Assembly (NCBI RefSeq): GCF_016865425.1
Contig: NZ_AP023355.1
Span: forward strand, 2,912,198-2,976,197
From: Actinocatenispora thailandica
GTDB lineage: Bacteria; Actinomycetota; Actinomycetes; Mycobacteriales; Micromonosporaceae
DNA: 64,000 bases
Direction of reading: 5' to 3'
A program made the translations under genes and the position numbers. Numbering within the stretch: position 1 is the first letter of the stretch; every line of letters begins with the position of its first letter. Under the pieces are notes generated by a model, which was not told the origin of the DNA, searched no databases, and saw only the letters and a program-made list of their open reading frames with translations. Shown here piece after piece: positions 44,567 to 54,673 of the stretch.

Positions 44567-45852
44567 ATGACAGCGCTGGCTCTTGAGTCAGTGTCCAAGA
44601 CGTTCCCGAGCGGAACGGTGGCGGTCGACGCACTGGACCTGTCGGTGTCCGACGGCGAGGTGATGGTGCTGCTCGGGCCCTCGGGCTGCGGCAAGTCCAC
44701 CATCCTGCGGATGGTGGCCGGGCTGGAGGACCCGACCGACGGAGTGATCCGGTTCGACGGGGAGATCGCCAACCGCTGGTCGCCGCGGGAGCGCCGGGTC
44801 GCGATGGCGTTCCAGGACTTCGCCCTGTACCCGCACATGTCGGTGCGCGGCAACCTCGGCTTCCCCTCAAGCTGGCCCGGCAGGCTCCCGAGACCGTGAC
44901 CGAACGGGTCGCCGATCTCGCCGCCGCCCTCGGCGTCGGCGACACCCTCGACCGCCGGCCCGGGCAGCTGTCCGGCGGCCAGAAGCAGCGGGTGGCGATG
45001 GGCCGGGCGATCATCCGCGAGCCGCGGGTCTTCCTGCTCGACGAACCGCTGTCCAACCTGGACAGCGCGCTGCGCCAGGGTCTGCGGGCGGAGATCTCCG
45101 GCCTGGTCCGCGGCATCGGCGTGACCACCATCTACGTCACCCACGACCAGACCGAGGCGCTGACCATGGCCGACCGGGTCGCCATCCTGCGCGACGGCCG
45201 GATCGAACAGCTCAGTACCCCGAACGGCGCCTACCGGGCGCCCGAATCGCTGTTCGTCGCCGCGTTCCTCGGCACCCCGCGGATGAACCTGCTGTGGGCC
45301 ACGGTGTACGCCTACCTCGACGACCGGCTGCTGCTGGATCTCGGTCACCAGCACATCGCGCTGCCCTGGTCGGATCCGCGGGTCCGCGACCTGGTGCGAT
45401 ACCACGGCGAACAGGTCATCGTCGGGCTGCGGGCCGAGGCGGTCACGCCGGTCGGCGCGGGCGGCGCGGGGACGCTGCGCGGCATCGTGCGCTACGCCGA
45501 ACACCTCGGTCACGAGACGATCGCGTACCTGGACGTCGGCGGTGCCGCCGCCGGCCTGGACGAGCTGACCGGCGCCGGGCACGAGGCGGTCCTGCCGGTG
45601 GAGAGTTCACTGCGCCGGTGGTGGCGGCAGCGCCGCGGCGGTTCGGCGGAGCCGTCGCCCGATCCCGGTCCGGTCGCCGAGACCGACCCCGGCCGGCACG
45701 AGCAGCAGGTCGCGGAGTTCGCGCTGCGGCTGCCGCCGTACGCGGCGCCCAAGGTCGGCGAGATCGTCCCGATGCGCGCCGACCTGTCGCAGCTGCACGT
45801 GTTCGACCGCACCGGCCGGCGGATCAACACGCGCGGCACTCTGCCGCGCTGA
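44567..45852 (+). CDS. Sugar ABC transporter ATPase (MsiK/UgpC type), apparent frameshift
   Basis: An ATP-binding subunit of carbohydrate importers. Walker A is LLGPSGCGKSTILRM; the signature LSGGQKQRVAMGRA, Walker B VFLLDEPLSNLDS and switch histidine YVTHDQTEA lie after the break. A regulatory C-terminal domain follows. The frame breaks after NLGFP; one extra C in the C4 run at 44863-44866 gives NLGFPLKLARQAPETVTERV and a 428-residue protein. ATG at 44567 follows TTGGAGG. It stands alone and could serve the two ATPase-less importers in this window. Confidence 0.87.
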
Positions 45853-45876
45853 TCGCCGGCCGAGGCGCCGGGCCGC

Positions 45877-47126
45877 TCAGGCGGTCTCGCCGAAGATCGG
45901 GAAGTCGGCGAGGAACTCCCGGACCTGGGCGGCGGTGTCGGCATGGCCGGACTCGTCGCCGTCGGCCGCGGCCCGTACCGTACGGTCGATCCACTCGGCG
46001 ACCTGCGGCATGTGCTGCGGGGCGAGGCCGCGGGTGGTGATCGCCGGGGTGCCGAGCCGGATCCCGGACGGGTCGAACGGCCGCCGCGGGTCGAACGGGA
46101 CGGTGTTGAAGTTCAGCTCGACCCCGGCGGCGTCCAGCGCCCTCGCCGCCACCTTGCCGGTGACGCCCTTGTTGGTCAGGTCGACCAGCAGCAAATGGTT
46201 GTCGGTACCGCCGGACACCAGCTGGTAGCCGCGGTCGGTCAGCGCCGTGGCCAGTGCCTGCGCGTTCGCCACGATCCGGTGCGCGTACTGCCCGAAGTCG
46301 GGCTGCGCGGCCTCCCGCAGCGCCACCGCGATCGCCGCGGTGGTGTGGTTGTGCGGCCCGCCCTGCAGCCCCGGGAAGACCGCCTTGTCCAGCGCTTTCG
46401 CGTGCTCGGCGGTGGACAGCAGCATCGCTCCGCGCGGGCCGCGCAGCGTCTTGTGCGTGGTGGTGGAGATGACGTCGGCGTGCCCCACCGGACTCGGGTG
46501 GGCGCCGCCGACGACCAGCCCGGCGATGTGCGCGATGTCCGCGAGCAGGATCGCGCCCACTTCCCGGGCGATCTCCCCGAAGGCGGCGAAGTCGATGGTG
46601 CGCGGGATCGCCGTACCGCCGCAGATGATCAGCTTCGGCCGGTGCCGCCGGGCCAGGTCACGGACCTCGTCGAGATCGATGCGGCCGGTGTCCCGGCGGA
46701 CCCCGTAGTGCACCGCGTCGAACCACCGGCCGGTCGCCGACGGTGGCGCGCCGTGGGTGAGGTGCCCGCCGGCCGGCAGCCCCATCGCCAGCACCGGATC
46801 GCCGGGCTTCAGGAAGGCCAGGTAGACGGCGAGGTTCGCGGGCGAGCCGGAGTAGGGCTGCACGTTGGCGTGCTCGACCCCGAACAGTTCCCGGGCCCGC
46901 TCGACGGCCAGGTCCTCGACCTGGTCGATGACCTGCTGCCCCTCGTAGTAGCGACGATGCGAGTACCCCTCGGAGTACTTGTTGGTCAGCACCGTGCCGG
47001 TCGCGGCGAGCACCGCGGGGAGACGTAGTTCTCCGACGGGATCAGCCGCAGCACGTCGAACTGGCGTCGCCGCTCGGCGTCGACCAGGCCGGCCAGCTGC
47101 GGATCGGTGTCGTGCAACGCGGACAT
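45877..47126 (-). CDS. glyA: Serine hydroxymethyltransferase, apparent frameshift
   Basis: A PLP enzyme converting serine and tetrahydrofolate to glycine and methylene-THF. The PLP lysine lies in [13 protein letters not shown]. The N-terminus ([29 protein letters not shown]) is in a different frame from the rest ([18 protein letters not shown] onward). One extra G in the G4 run at 47017-47020 joins them to a normal 416-residue protein. ATG at 47126 follows GGAGGTGGCA. A ZTP riboswitch lies in its 5' leader. An intact gene is expected, so the break is probably a base-calling error. Confidence 0.92.
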
Positions 47127-47159
47127 TGCCACCTCCAGGAGGGCAGGACGATCGTGGTT

Positions 47160-47232
47160 GCCACACCCAGGCGCGCGGTGCGGCCGACGTCGCTCCCCGG
47201 TGGTGCCCCACCTTGCCGCGCCAGTCGCGTAC
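47160..47232 (-). ncRNA. ZTP (pfl) riboswitch upstream of glyA
   Basis: On the minus strand the leader has the conserved ZTP-riboswitch segments in order: CGACTGGCG (47227-47219), GCACCACCGGGGAGC ending at 47192, and CGCCTGGG (47173-47166), 40 bases before the glyA ATG. ZTP riboswitches sense the purine intermediate ZMP/ZTP, which accumulates when 10-formyl-THF runs short, and switch on one-carbon genes such as glyA. A -10 (TATGCT, 47242-47237) sits just upstream. I see no gene between 47243 and 47510. Confidence 0.82.
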
Positions 47233-47510
47233 CGCCAGCATAGGTGCGCCGCCGCCGGCGGGGACGGCCCGGTGCCGCCCGCCCGTGGCGGGGTCGGCGC
47301 CAGGCGGTGCGCTGGGCGGCGATCGCGAACGGGTCCGGCCGCGCACCGGCTCGCAGATCGCGGATGCCTCGGCGGCATCGGGCCCGGTGGGAGTACGTCA
47401 CGTCGCATCGCGCCGGCCCGCCGTCGCCGGATACCGTCGGCGGGGCAGTGGTGGTGGCCGCCGCGGCGGCCCGGCGGATCGTGCCGCGATCGGCGGCGGG
47501 GAGGGGCACC

Positions 47511-48701
47511 GTGCACAGCTACGACACGTTGCGGGTCGACGAGCTTCGCCGGCGTGGGTCCATCAAGTGGACCCGGCCGGAACCCGACGTGCTGGCCGCC
47601 TGGGTGGCCGAGATGGACTACCCGCCGGCGGCGGCGGTCGTCTCGGCGTTGCGCGACGCGGTCGACCGTGGCTACACCGGCTACCCGCCGGAGGACGCGA
47701 CGACCGGTCTGCCGGCCGCTACCGCCGCGGTCCTCGCCGAGCGGGGACTGGCCGTACCGGCGGAGCGGATCCGTCTGCTGCCGGACGTGCTGCGCGGCAT
47801 CGAGCTCGCCATCGGCCTCTACTCCGCGCCGGAGCGCCCGGTGCTGGTACCGACGCCGGCGTACCCGCCGTTCTTCGAGGTGACGCGGGTCTGCGGGCGG
47901 ACGGTCGTGCCGGTGCCGATGATCCAGACGGCGGCGGGACACGGCTACGACCTGGCGGCGATCGACGCGGGCTTCGCCGCCGGGGCGGGCACCCTGATCG
48001 TGTGCAACCCGCACAACCCGCTGGGGCGTGCGTTCGACGCGGCCGAGCTGCGCGGCCTGGCGGAGGTGGTCCAGGCGCACCCGGGCGCCCGGGTGATCGC
48101 CGACGAGGTACACGCGCCGCTGGTGTACCCGGGCGGCCGGCACGTGCCGTACGCGAGCGTGTCGCCGGCCGCTGCCGGCCACTCGGTGACGCTGGTGTCG
48201 GCCTCGAAGGGTTGGAACCTGCCCGGTCTCAAGTGCGCCCAGGTGGCGCTGACCAGCGAGGCCGACGCGCGGCGCTGGGACTCGCTGGCGCTGGTGCAGA
48301 CGCTCGGCGCGAGCACCCACGGCATCGTCGCCAACCTCGCCGCGTACTCGGCGGGCGCCGGCTGGCTGGCCGACACGGTGTCCTACCTGGACGGGAACCG
48401 CCGGCTGCTGGCCGAACTGCTGGCCGAGCACCTGCCGGCGGTGCGGTGGCGGGCGCCGGAGGCCACCTATCTCGCCTGGCTGGACTGCCGCGGGCTGGGT
48501 GTCACCGACCCGGCCGCGTTCTTCGCCGAAGAGGCGCGGGTGCTGGTCAACGACGGCGCCGCGTTCGGCGCGGACGGCCGCGGGTTCGTCCGGCTCAACT
48601 TCGCGACCTCGAAACCGATCCTGCGCGAGATCGTGCGCCGGATGGGCGCCGCGGTGGCCGCGCACGCGCCGGCCGGTTCCGGTCCGGCACAGCCGATCTG
48701 A
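47511..48701 (+). CDS. PatB/MalY-type pyridoxal aminotransferase (C-S lyase)
   Basis: A 396-residue fold-type I PLP enzyme. The N-terminal WVAEMDYPPAAAV is the family hallmark, NPHNPLGRAF contacts PLP, and the PLP lysine is in VSASKGWNLPGLKCA. MalY/PatB enzymes cleave cystathionine or other cysteine S-conjugates and may act as aminotransferases. GTG at 47511 follows GGGGAGGGG. It is divergent from glyA and monocistronic. Confidence 0.92.
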   Translation: MHSYDTLRVDELRRRGSIKWTRPEPDVLAAWVAEMDYPPAAAVVSALRDAVDRGYTGYPPEDATTGLPAATAAVLAERGLAVPAERIRLLPDVLRGIELAIGLYSAPERPVLVPTPAYPPFFEVTRVCGRTVVPVPMIQTAAGHGYDLAAIDAGFAAGAGTLIVCNPHNPLGRAFDAAELRGLAEVVQAHPGARVIADEVHAPLVYPGGRHVPYASVSPAAAGHSVTLVSASKGWNLPGLKCAQVALTSEADARRWDSLALVQTLGASTHGIVANLAAYSAGAGWLADTVSYLDGNRRLLAELLAEHLPAVRWRAPEATYLAWLDCRGLGVTDPAAFFAEEARVLVNDGAAFGADGRGFVRLNFATSKPILREIVRRMGAAVAAHAPAGSGPAQPI

Positions 48702-48879
48702 GCCGTCCGGCCGAGGTACCGGTCGGTGTCGTCGGCGGACGCTACGGTGACCGGGCCGTGGCGGAGAAAGCTGTCGCCGGTGCGGCTCGGGTCCACGTAG
48801 GCTCGACCGCTGCGCCGGCGGGGCGGCAGCCATTCCGGGCGGCTATTCTCGGTCCGTCGACTTGCCGGCCGGCCAGTTA

Positions 48880-48891
48880 ACGATATATCGT
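48880..48891. promoter_or_regulatory. Palindrome before ABC exporter operon
   Basis: ACGATATATCGT, a perfect 12-bp palindrome, is among the few AT-rich sites nearby, 39 bases before the first exporter gene. It overlaps a possible -10 (TATATC) placed 16 bases after TTGCCG (48862). It is probably the operator for a PadR- or TetR-like repressor encoded elsewhere. Confidence 0.55.
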
Positions 48892-48929
48892 CCGACTAAC
48901 GTGATAGGGCTACTACGGGGAAGGTCGGT

Positions 48930-50659
48930 GTGCTTCTCAGACTGCTGCGGGTCTACTTGCGCCCGCACACCAAGGCCATCGTCCTGGTGGTGCTGTTCCA
49001 GTTCGTCCAGACACTGGCGACGCTCTACCTGCCGACGCTGAACGCGGACATCATCGACAACGGCGTGATCAAGGGGGACACCGGCTACATCCTGCGGTAC
49101 GGCGGGATCATGCTGGGGGTCGCGCTGGTCCAGATCGTGTGCGCCGCGGTCGCCGTCTACTTCGGCGCGAAGACCGCGATGGGCGTCGGCCGCGACATCC
49201 GGGCCGGCATCTTCGATCGGGTGCAGACCTTCTCGGTCCGCGAGGTCGGCCAGTTCGGCGCGCCGTCGCTGATCACCCGTACCACCAACGACGTGCAGCA
49301 GGTGCAGCTGCTCGTGGTGATCTCCCTGACCCTGATGGTGTCCGCACCGATCATGTGTGTGGGCGGCATCCTGATGGCCCTCAACCAGGACGTGCCGCTG
49401 TCGGCGCTGCTGCTGGTGATCATTCCGGTCCTGGTGGTCGTGGTGACCCTGGTGATCCGGCAGCTGCGCCCGCTGTTTCGCACCGTGCAGAAGCGCATCG
49501 ACACCGTCAACCGGGTGATGCGCGAGCAGATCACCGGCATCCGGGTGATCCGCGCGTTCGTCCGGGACGGGTACGAGCAGCGCCGCTTCGCCGAGGCCAA
49601 CGGCCAGCTGATGGACGTCTCGCTCGCGGTCGGCCGGCTGATGGCGATCATGTTCCCCGCGGTGATGCTGGTGATGAACCTGTCCAGCGTCGCGGTGCTG
49701 TGGTTCGGCGGGCACCGCATCGGCCACGGGATGGAGATCGGTGCGCTCACCGCGTTCCTGAGCTACCTGATGCAGATCCTGATGTCGGTGATGATGGCGA
49801 CGTTCATGTTCATCATGGTGCCGCGCGCCGAGGTGTGCGCCGAGCGCATCGAGGAGGTGCTCGACACCGACACCAGCGTCACCGTGGTGCCCGACCCGGT
49901 CACCGACCTGACCGTGCACGGCGAGTTGGAGCTGCGCAACGTCGAGTTCGGCTACCCGGGCGCCGAGCAGCCGGTGCTGTCCGGCATCGACCTGACCGCC
50001 CACGCCGGCCAGACCACCGCGATCATCGGGTCGACCGGCAGCGGCAAGACCACCCTGCTCAACCTGGTACCCCGGCTGTTCGACGCGACCCGGGGCAGGT
50101 GCTCATCGACGGCGTCGACGTCCGGCAGCTCGACCCGGCACTGCTCGCCCGCACCGTCGGCCTGGTGCCGCAGAAGCCGCACCTGTTCGCCGGCACGGTG
50201 GGCAGCAACCTGCGTTACGGCAACCCGACCGCGACCGACGACGAGCTCTGGCACGCCTTGGAGGTGGCCCAGGCCCGCGACTTCGTGGCGGCGATGGAGG
50301 AGGGCTTGGACGCGCCGATCGGGCAGGGCGGCTCGAACGTCTCCGGCGGTCAGCGGCAGCGGCTCGCGATCGCCCGGATGCTCGTCCAGCGGCCGGAGAT
50401 CTACCTGTTCGACGACTCGTTCTCGGCGCTGGACTATGCCACCGACGCCGCTCTTCGTGGCGCGCTGACGGGCGAGACCCGGGAGGCGACGGTGGTGATC
50501 GTGGCGCAGCGGGTCGCGACGATCCGGCACGCCGACCGCATCGTCGTGCTCGACGAGGGCCGTGTCGTCGGTACCGGCACGCACGAGGAGCTGATGGCCG
50601 GCAACGAGACGTACCGCGAGATCGTGCTGTCCCAGCTGACCGAGCAGGAGGCAGCATGA
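48930..50659 (+). CDS. ABC exporter half-transporter A, apparent frameshift
   Basis: An exporter with six membrane helices (about residues 15-300) and a C-terminal ATPase domain. Walker A is IIGSTGSGKTTLLN, the signature NVSGGQRQRLAIARML, and Walker B IYLFDDSFSALD, with Asp where a catalytic Glu is usual. The frame breaks after LFDATRG; one extra G in the G4 run at 50092-50095 gives GQVLIDGVDVRQLD and a 576-residue protein. GTG at 48930 follows GGGGAAGG. It is coupled by ATGA to the second half-transporter, forming a heterodimer with one degenerate ATP site. Confidence 0.88.
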
Positions 50660-52626
50660 GCGAGCGGGAGGGAGCGGTTCCGCGCCGGCGGCCGGCTGGC
50701 GGTGGGCACGGGCCCATGGGCGGCGGCATGATGCCGGTCGAGAAGTCGATGCACTTCGGCGCCTCCAGCAAGCGGCTGATCCGGATGATGCGGCCGGACC
50801 GCGCTCGCGCCTTCGGCATCCTGGCGCTCGGGCTGGTCAGCGTGGCACTGCAGGTGATCGGGCCGAAGATCCTCGGTCATGCCACCGACGTGATCTTCAG
50901 CGGCGTGGTCGGCGGCCGGTTCCCGAGCACCGTGACCAAGCAGCAGGTCATCGCCGGTCTGCGGGCGAAGGGCGACAGCAAGATCGCCGACATGCTGGCG
51001 GCGATGCACTTCGTACCGGGGCAGGGCATCGACTTCGGCGCGGTCGGCCGGGTGCTGCTGTTCGCCGCGGTGGCGTTCGCGGTGGCCGCCGGGCTCGGGG
51101 TCTGCCAGGGGCGGCTGACCGCCACGGTGGTGCAGCGGCTGGCGTTCCGGATGCGGCAGATGACCGAGGAGAAGCTGGCCCGGCTGCCGTTGAGCTACTT
51201 CGACTCGCAGCCGCGCGGTGAGGTGCTGTCGAGGACCACCAACGACATCGACAACATCTCGCAGACCCTGCAGCAGGCGCTGAGCCAGCTGGTCACCTCG
51301 CTGCTGACCATCGTCGGCGTGCTGGTCATGATGCTGTACATCTCCCCGCTGCTCGCGGTCGTCGCGCTGGTGACCGTGCCGGTGTCGCTGGTGGTCGCGA
51401 TGGTGATCGGCAAGCGGGCGCAGCCGCAGTTCCTCAAGCAGTGGGCGAGCACCGGCAAGCTGAACGCGCACATCGAGGAGATGTACACCGGGCACGCGCT
51501 GGTGAAGGTGTTCGGCCGGCAGAAGGAGGCGGCGGACACCTTCGCCGAGCACAACGACGCGCTGTACGGCTCGGCGTTCAAGGCGCAGTTCATCTCCGGC
51601 ATCATGCAGCCGGCGATGATGTTCATCGGCAACCTGAACTACGTGCTGGTCGCCGTCATCGGTGGCCTGCGGGTCGCGTCCGGCAACCTGTCGCTGGGCG
51701 ACGTGCAGGCGTTCATCCAGTACTCGCGGCAGTTCACCCAACCGATCACCCAGGTGGCGGCGATGGCCAACCTGCTGCAGTCCGGGGTGGCCTCCGCCGA
51801 GCGGGTCTTCGAACTGCTGGACGCCGACGAGCAGGTCGCCGACCCGGCGCAGCCGCAGCGCCCGGCGCAGATCACCGGGCGGGTCGCGTTCGAGCAGGTG
51901 TCCTTCTCGTACGACAAGGACAAGCCGCTGATCTCCGACCTGTCGCTGTCGGTGCGGCCGGGGCAGACGGTGGCCATCGTCGGCCCGACCGGGGCGGGCA
52001 AGACCACCCTGGTCAACCTGCTGATGCGGTTCTACGAGGTGAACTCCGGCCGGATCACCCTCGACGGGGTCGACACCCGGACGATGTCCCGGGACGAGCT
52101 GCGCCGCCGGATCGGGATGGTGCTGCAGGACACCTGGTTGTTCGGCGGCACCATCGCCGAGAACATCGGCTACGGCGTGGACGGGGTGTCCCGGGACCGT
52201 ATCGTCGAGGCGGCTCAGGCCACCCACGTCGACCGGTTCGTGCGCACCCTGCCGGACGGGTACGACACGGTGCTGGACGAGGAGAGCTCCAACGTCAGCG
52301 CGGGCGAGAAGCAGCTGCTCACGATCGCCCGGGCGTTCCTCACCGAGCCGACGATCCTGGTCCTGGACGAGGCGACCAGCTCGGTGGACACCCGTACCGA
52401 GGTGCTGATCCAGCGCGGCATGACCGCGCTGCGTTCGGGTCGCACCAGCTTCGTCATCGCGCACCGGCTGTCGACGATCCGGGACGCGGACCTGATCCTG
52501 GTGATGGAGCACGGCGACATCGTCGAGCAGGGCACCCACGACCAGCTGGTCGCCGCCGACGGCGCGTACGCCCGGCTGTACGCCGCGCAGTTCGCCGAGG
52601 CGGTCACCGATCCGGACCCGGTCTGA
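50656..52626 (+). CDS. ABC exporter half-transporter B
   Basis: A 656-residue partner. A Gly/Met-rich N-terminal tail precedes the membrane domain with an enlarged first extracellular loop (about residues 85-130). In the ATPase domain Walker A is IVGPTGAGKTTLVN and Walker B ILVLDEATSSVD with the catalytic Glu. The signature reads NVSAGEKQLLTIARAF rather than LSGGQ. Together with subunit A's DD Walker B this gives one canonical and one degenerate site, as in BmrCD/TM287-288-type multidrug or peptide exporters. Confidence 0.93.
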   Translation: MSEREGAVPRRRPAGGGHGPMGGGMMPVEKSMHFGASSKRLIRMMRPDRARAFGILALGLVSVALQVIGPKILGHATDVIFSGVVGGRFPSTVTKQQVIAGLRAKGDSKIADMLAAMHFVPGQGIDFGAVGRVLLFAAVAFAVAAGLGVCQGRLTATVVQRLAFRMRQMTEEKLARLPLSYFDSQPRGEVLSRTTNDIDNISQTLQQALSQLVTSLLTIVGVLVMMLYISPLLAVVALVTVPVSLVVAMVIGKRAQPQFLKQWASTGKLNAHIEEMYTGHALVKVFGRQKEAADTFAEHNDALYGSAFKAQFISGIMQPAMMFIGNLNYVLVAVIGGLRVASGNLSLGDVQAFIQYSRQFTQPITQVAAMANLLQSGVASAERVFELLDADEQVADPAQPQRPAQITGRVAFEQVSFSYDKDKPLISDLSLSVRPGQTVAIVGPTGAGKTTLVNLLMRFYEVNSGRITLDGVDTRTMSRDELRRRIGMVLQDTWLFGGTIAENIGYGVDGVSRDRIVEAAQATHVDRFVRTLPDGYDTVLDEESSNVSAGEKQLLTIARAFLTEPTILVLDEATSSVDTRTEVLIQRGMTALRSGRTSFVIAHRLSTIRDADLILVMEHGDIVEQGTHDQLVAADGAYARLYAAQFAEAVTDPDPV

Positions 52627-52631
52627 CCGGC

Positions 52632-52667
52632 GTGGCCGCTCGACCCCGACCGGGGCCGAGCGGCCAC
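52632..52667. terminator. Terminator between exporter and response regulator genes
   Basis: GTGGCCGCTCG and its exact complement (11 bp) enclose a 14-base segment that itself pairs CCCC with GGGG. It lies between convergent stops at 52626 and 52670, so it can serve both operons. Confidence 0.8.
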
Positions 52668-52669
52668 GA

Positions 52670-53320
52670 TCAGGAATCGTCGTCGGTGTGCACCGACAGC
52701 AGGCCACGGCGGAACGCCTCGGCCACCGCGGCGGCCCGGTCGTTGACGCCGAGCTTGGTGTAGATGTTCAGCAGGTGGCTCTTGACCGTCGCCTCGCTGA
52801 TGAACAGCCGGGCCGCAAGTTCCCGGTTGGTGGTGCCGCCGGCGACGAGTTCCAGTACCTCGATCTCGCGCCGGCTCAGCGGCTCGGCCGCCGGTGTCCG
52901 CACCCGGTGCATCAGCCGGGAGGCGACCGACGGGGCGAGCACCGACCGGCCGGCCGCGGCCGCCCGGACCGCGTGCAGCAGTTCGTCCCGCGGCGCGTCC
53001 TTGAGCAGGTAGCCGGTGGCGCCGGCCTCGATCGCCGGCAGCACGTAGCCGTCGGTGTCGTAGGTGGTGAGCACCAGCACCCGGGACTCGACGTGGCGCC
53101 GGGCCAGTTCGGCGATCGCGGTGACCCCGTCCATCCCGGGCATCCGCAGGTCGAGCAGGATCACGTCGGGCCGCAGCGCCTCCGCCCGGCGCACCGCCTC
53201 GGCGCCGTCGGACGCCTCGCCGACCACCTCGAACCCGGGGTCGGCGGCGAACATGCCACTCAGCCCGTCCCGGACGACGGGATGATCGTCGGCGATCAGC
53301 AGCCGTACCGGATCTGTCAT
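52670..53320 (-). CDS. NarL/FixJ-type response regulator
   Basis: A 216-residue regulator. The receiver domain has acidic residues at D11/D12, the phospho-acceptor D57 in VILLDLRMPG and the switch lysine in YLLKDAP. A LuxR-type helix-turn-helix follows at 150-210 (LSRREIEVLELVAGGTTNRELA). The ATG overlaps the kinase stop (ATGA), so kinase and regulator are one unit. It is transcribed toward the exporter operon; whether it controls that exporter is an inference from position. Confidence 0.95.
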   Translation of the reverse strand: MTDPVRLLIADDHPVVRDGLSGMFAADPGFEVVGEASDGAEAVRRAEALRPDVILLDLRMPGMDGVTAIAELARRHVESRVLVLTTYDTDGYVLPAIEAGATGYLLKDAPRDELLHAVRAAAAGRSVLAPSVASRLMHRVRTPAAEPLSRREIEVLELVAGGTTNRELAARLFISEATVKSHLLNIYTKLGVNDRAAAVAEAFRRGLLSVHTDDDS

Positions 53321-54579
53321 GCGTCCGCCTCCGGGGTCGGGATCCGTGCGCTGACGGTGGTACCGAGGCCGGGTTCGGACTCCACGGTGAGGCCACCGGC
53401 CAGCGCCTCGATCCGCTGCCGCATCGCGATCAGGCCGAAACCGCCGTCGCTACGCCGTGCCGCCGGTGCGGCGGGGTCGAACCCGCGCCCGTCGTCGCGG
53501 ACGTCCAGCGCCACCTCGTGTGCGAGGTAGGACAGGGTGACCCCGACCCGCCCGGCGCCGGCGTGCTTGGCGACGTTGGCGAGCGCCTCCTGCGCCACCC
53601 GCAGCAGCGCCACCTCGGCGTCGGTGGCCATCGGCCGGACCGTACCGGTGGTGGTGGCCTGGGCGTCGATCCCGCTGCGCGCCGACCAGCGCCGCGCGAC
53701 CTCGGCCAGCGCCTCGGACAGCCGGCCGGTCTCCAGCGGCTCGGGTCGCAGCTCGTGCACCGAGCGGCGGGCCTCGGTCAGGCTCTCCCGGGCGAGTGCG
53801 GTCGCCGCGGCGAAGTGCCGGCGCCACCGGCCCGGGTCGTCGGCCGCCTGCTCGGCGGCCTGGAGTTGGGTGACGATGCCGGTCAGGCCCTGCGCCATGG
53901 TGTCGTGGATCTCCCGGGCCAGCCGCTGCCGTTCGGCGGCGACGCCGGCCTGGTGGGCCTGGTCGAGCAGCTGGCGGTGCAGCGCCGCGTTGTCCGCGAG
54001 GCTCGCCGCGAGCCGCTCGTTGGCCGCGCTGACCTCGGCCAGCGCCTGCCGGCGCTGCCGGTCCTGGCGGTCGAGGTTCTGCCGCAGCCAGGCGTAGCCG
54101 CACATCGGCAGTGCGTTGGCCACGAGGATCGCGGCGTAGGTGGCGATCCCGGCGGCGTCGTCGCGCGGCACCGCGTAGGCCTGGGCCGTACCGGCGACCA
54201 CCGCGATCGCGGCCACCGCGGCGAGCTGGCCGGGCCAGCGCACCAGGCGGTAGGCGTACACGTAGCCGGCCGGCGCGAAGAAGCCGAACCAGGGGGCGCG
54301 CAGCACCAGCACCATGGTCAGCGCCGCCACCCCGGCGACGAAGACGGCCATCACCACCGGCCGGTCCCGCCAGCCGGGGTGCAGGGTGAACAGGCCCAGC
54401 ATCCAGCCGGCCAGCACCGCGGCGAGAACCAGCTCGACGAGCGGTGAGCGCCCGTTGGAGTGCGCGATCGGGACGGTGATGGCGGCCAGGACCGCCAGCA
54501 GCAGGTAGGGCAGCAGGGTGAGCACCGGCGACCCGCCCGCCCGGCCGGCCAGCCGGGATCGTGCCCAGGTAGCGACCAC
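53317..54579 (-). CDS. Sensor histidine kinase (NarL-type partner)
   Basis: A 420-residue membrane kinase. About five or six hydrophobic helices span residues 15-165. A HisKA_3 dimerisation domain contains the phospho-histidine in RLAREIHDTMAQGLTG, and a HATPase domain has DVRDDGRGFDPAAP and GLIAMRQRIEALAGG. No large extracellular sensor domain is present, so it probably senses a membrane signal. GTG at 54579 follows GAGGGGG. It lies between a small membrane protein gene and its response regulator. Confidence 0.94.
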   Translation of the reverse strand: MVATWARSRLAGRAGGSPVLTLLPYLLLAVLAAITVPIAHSNGRSPLVELVLAAVLAGWMLGLFTLHPGWRDRPVVMAVFVAGVAALTMVLVLRAPWFGFFAPAGYVYAYRLVRWPGQLAAVAAIAVVAGTAQAYAVPRDDAAGIATYAAILVANALPMCGYAWLRQNLDRQDRQRRQALAEVSAANERLAASLADNAALHRQLLDQAHQAGVAAERQRLAREIHDTMAQGLTGIVTQLQAAEQAADDPGRWRRHFAAATALARESLTEARRSVHELRPEPLETGRLSEALAEVARRWSARSGIDAQATTTGTVRPMATDAEVALLRVAQEALANVAKHAGAGRVGVTLSYLAHEVALDVRDDGRGFDPAAPAARRSDGGFGLIAMRQRIEALAGGLTVESEPGLGTTVSARIPTPEADA

Positions 54580-54673
54580 GGTGCCCCCTCGACGTCCCCG
54601 GTGGCCAATCTAACCGGACCGCCGGCCTTGCCGGTGACGTCGAGGGCGCTGGTGGCGCGTGGCGCGGCCATGG

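Noticed and set aside
47243-47510. Open frames between the ZTP riboswitch and the C-S lyase gene
   Set aside because: They are Arg/Pro-rich shadows. The lyase has a clear GTG with GGGGAGGGG, and nothing else resembles a protein family.
38154-50095. Programmed -1 frameshifting or genuine pseudogenes as explanation of the five frame breaks
   Set aside because: The sites share only G/C runs, with no slippery heptamer plus pseudoknot. The proteins are unrelated, and all are repaired by one added base; sequencing error is simpler.
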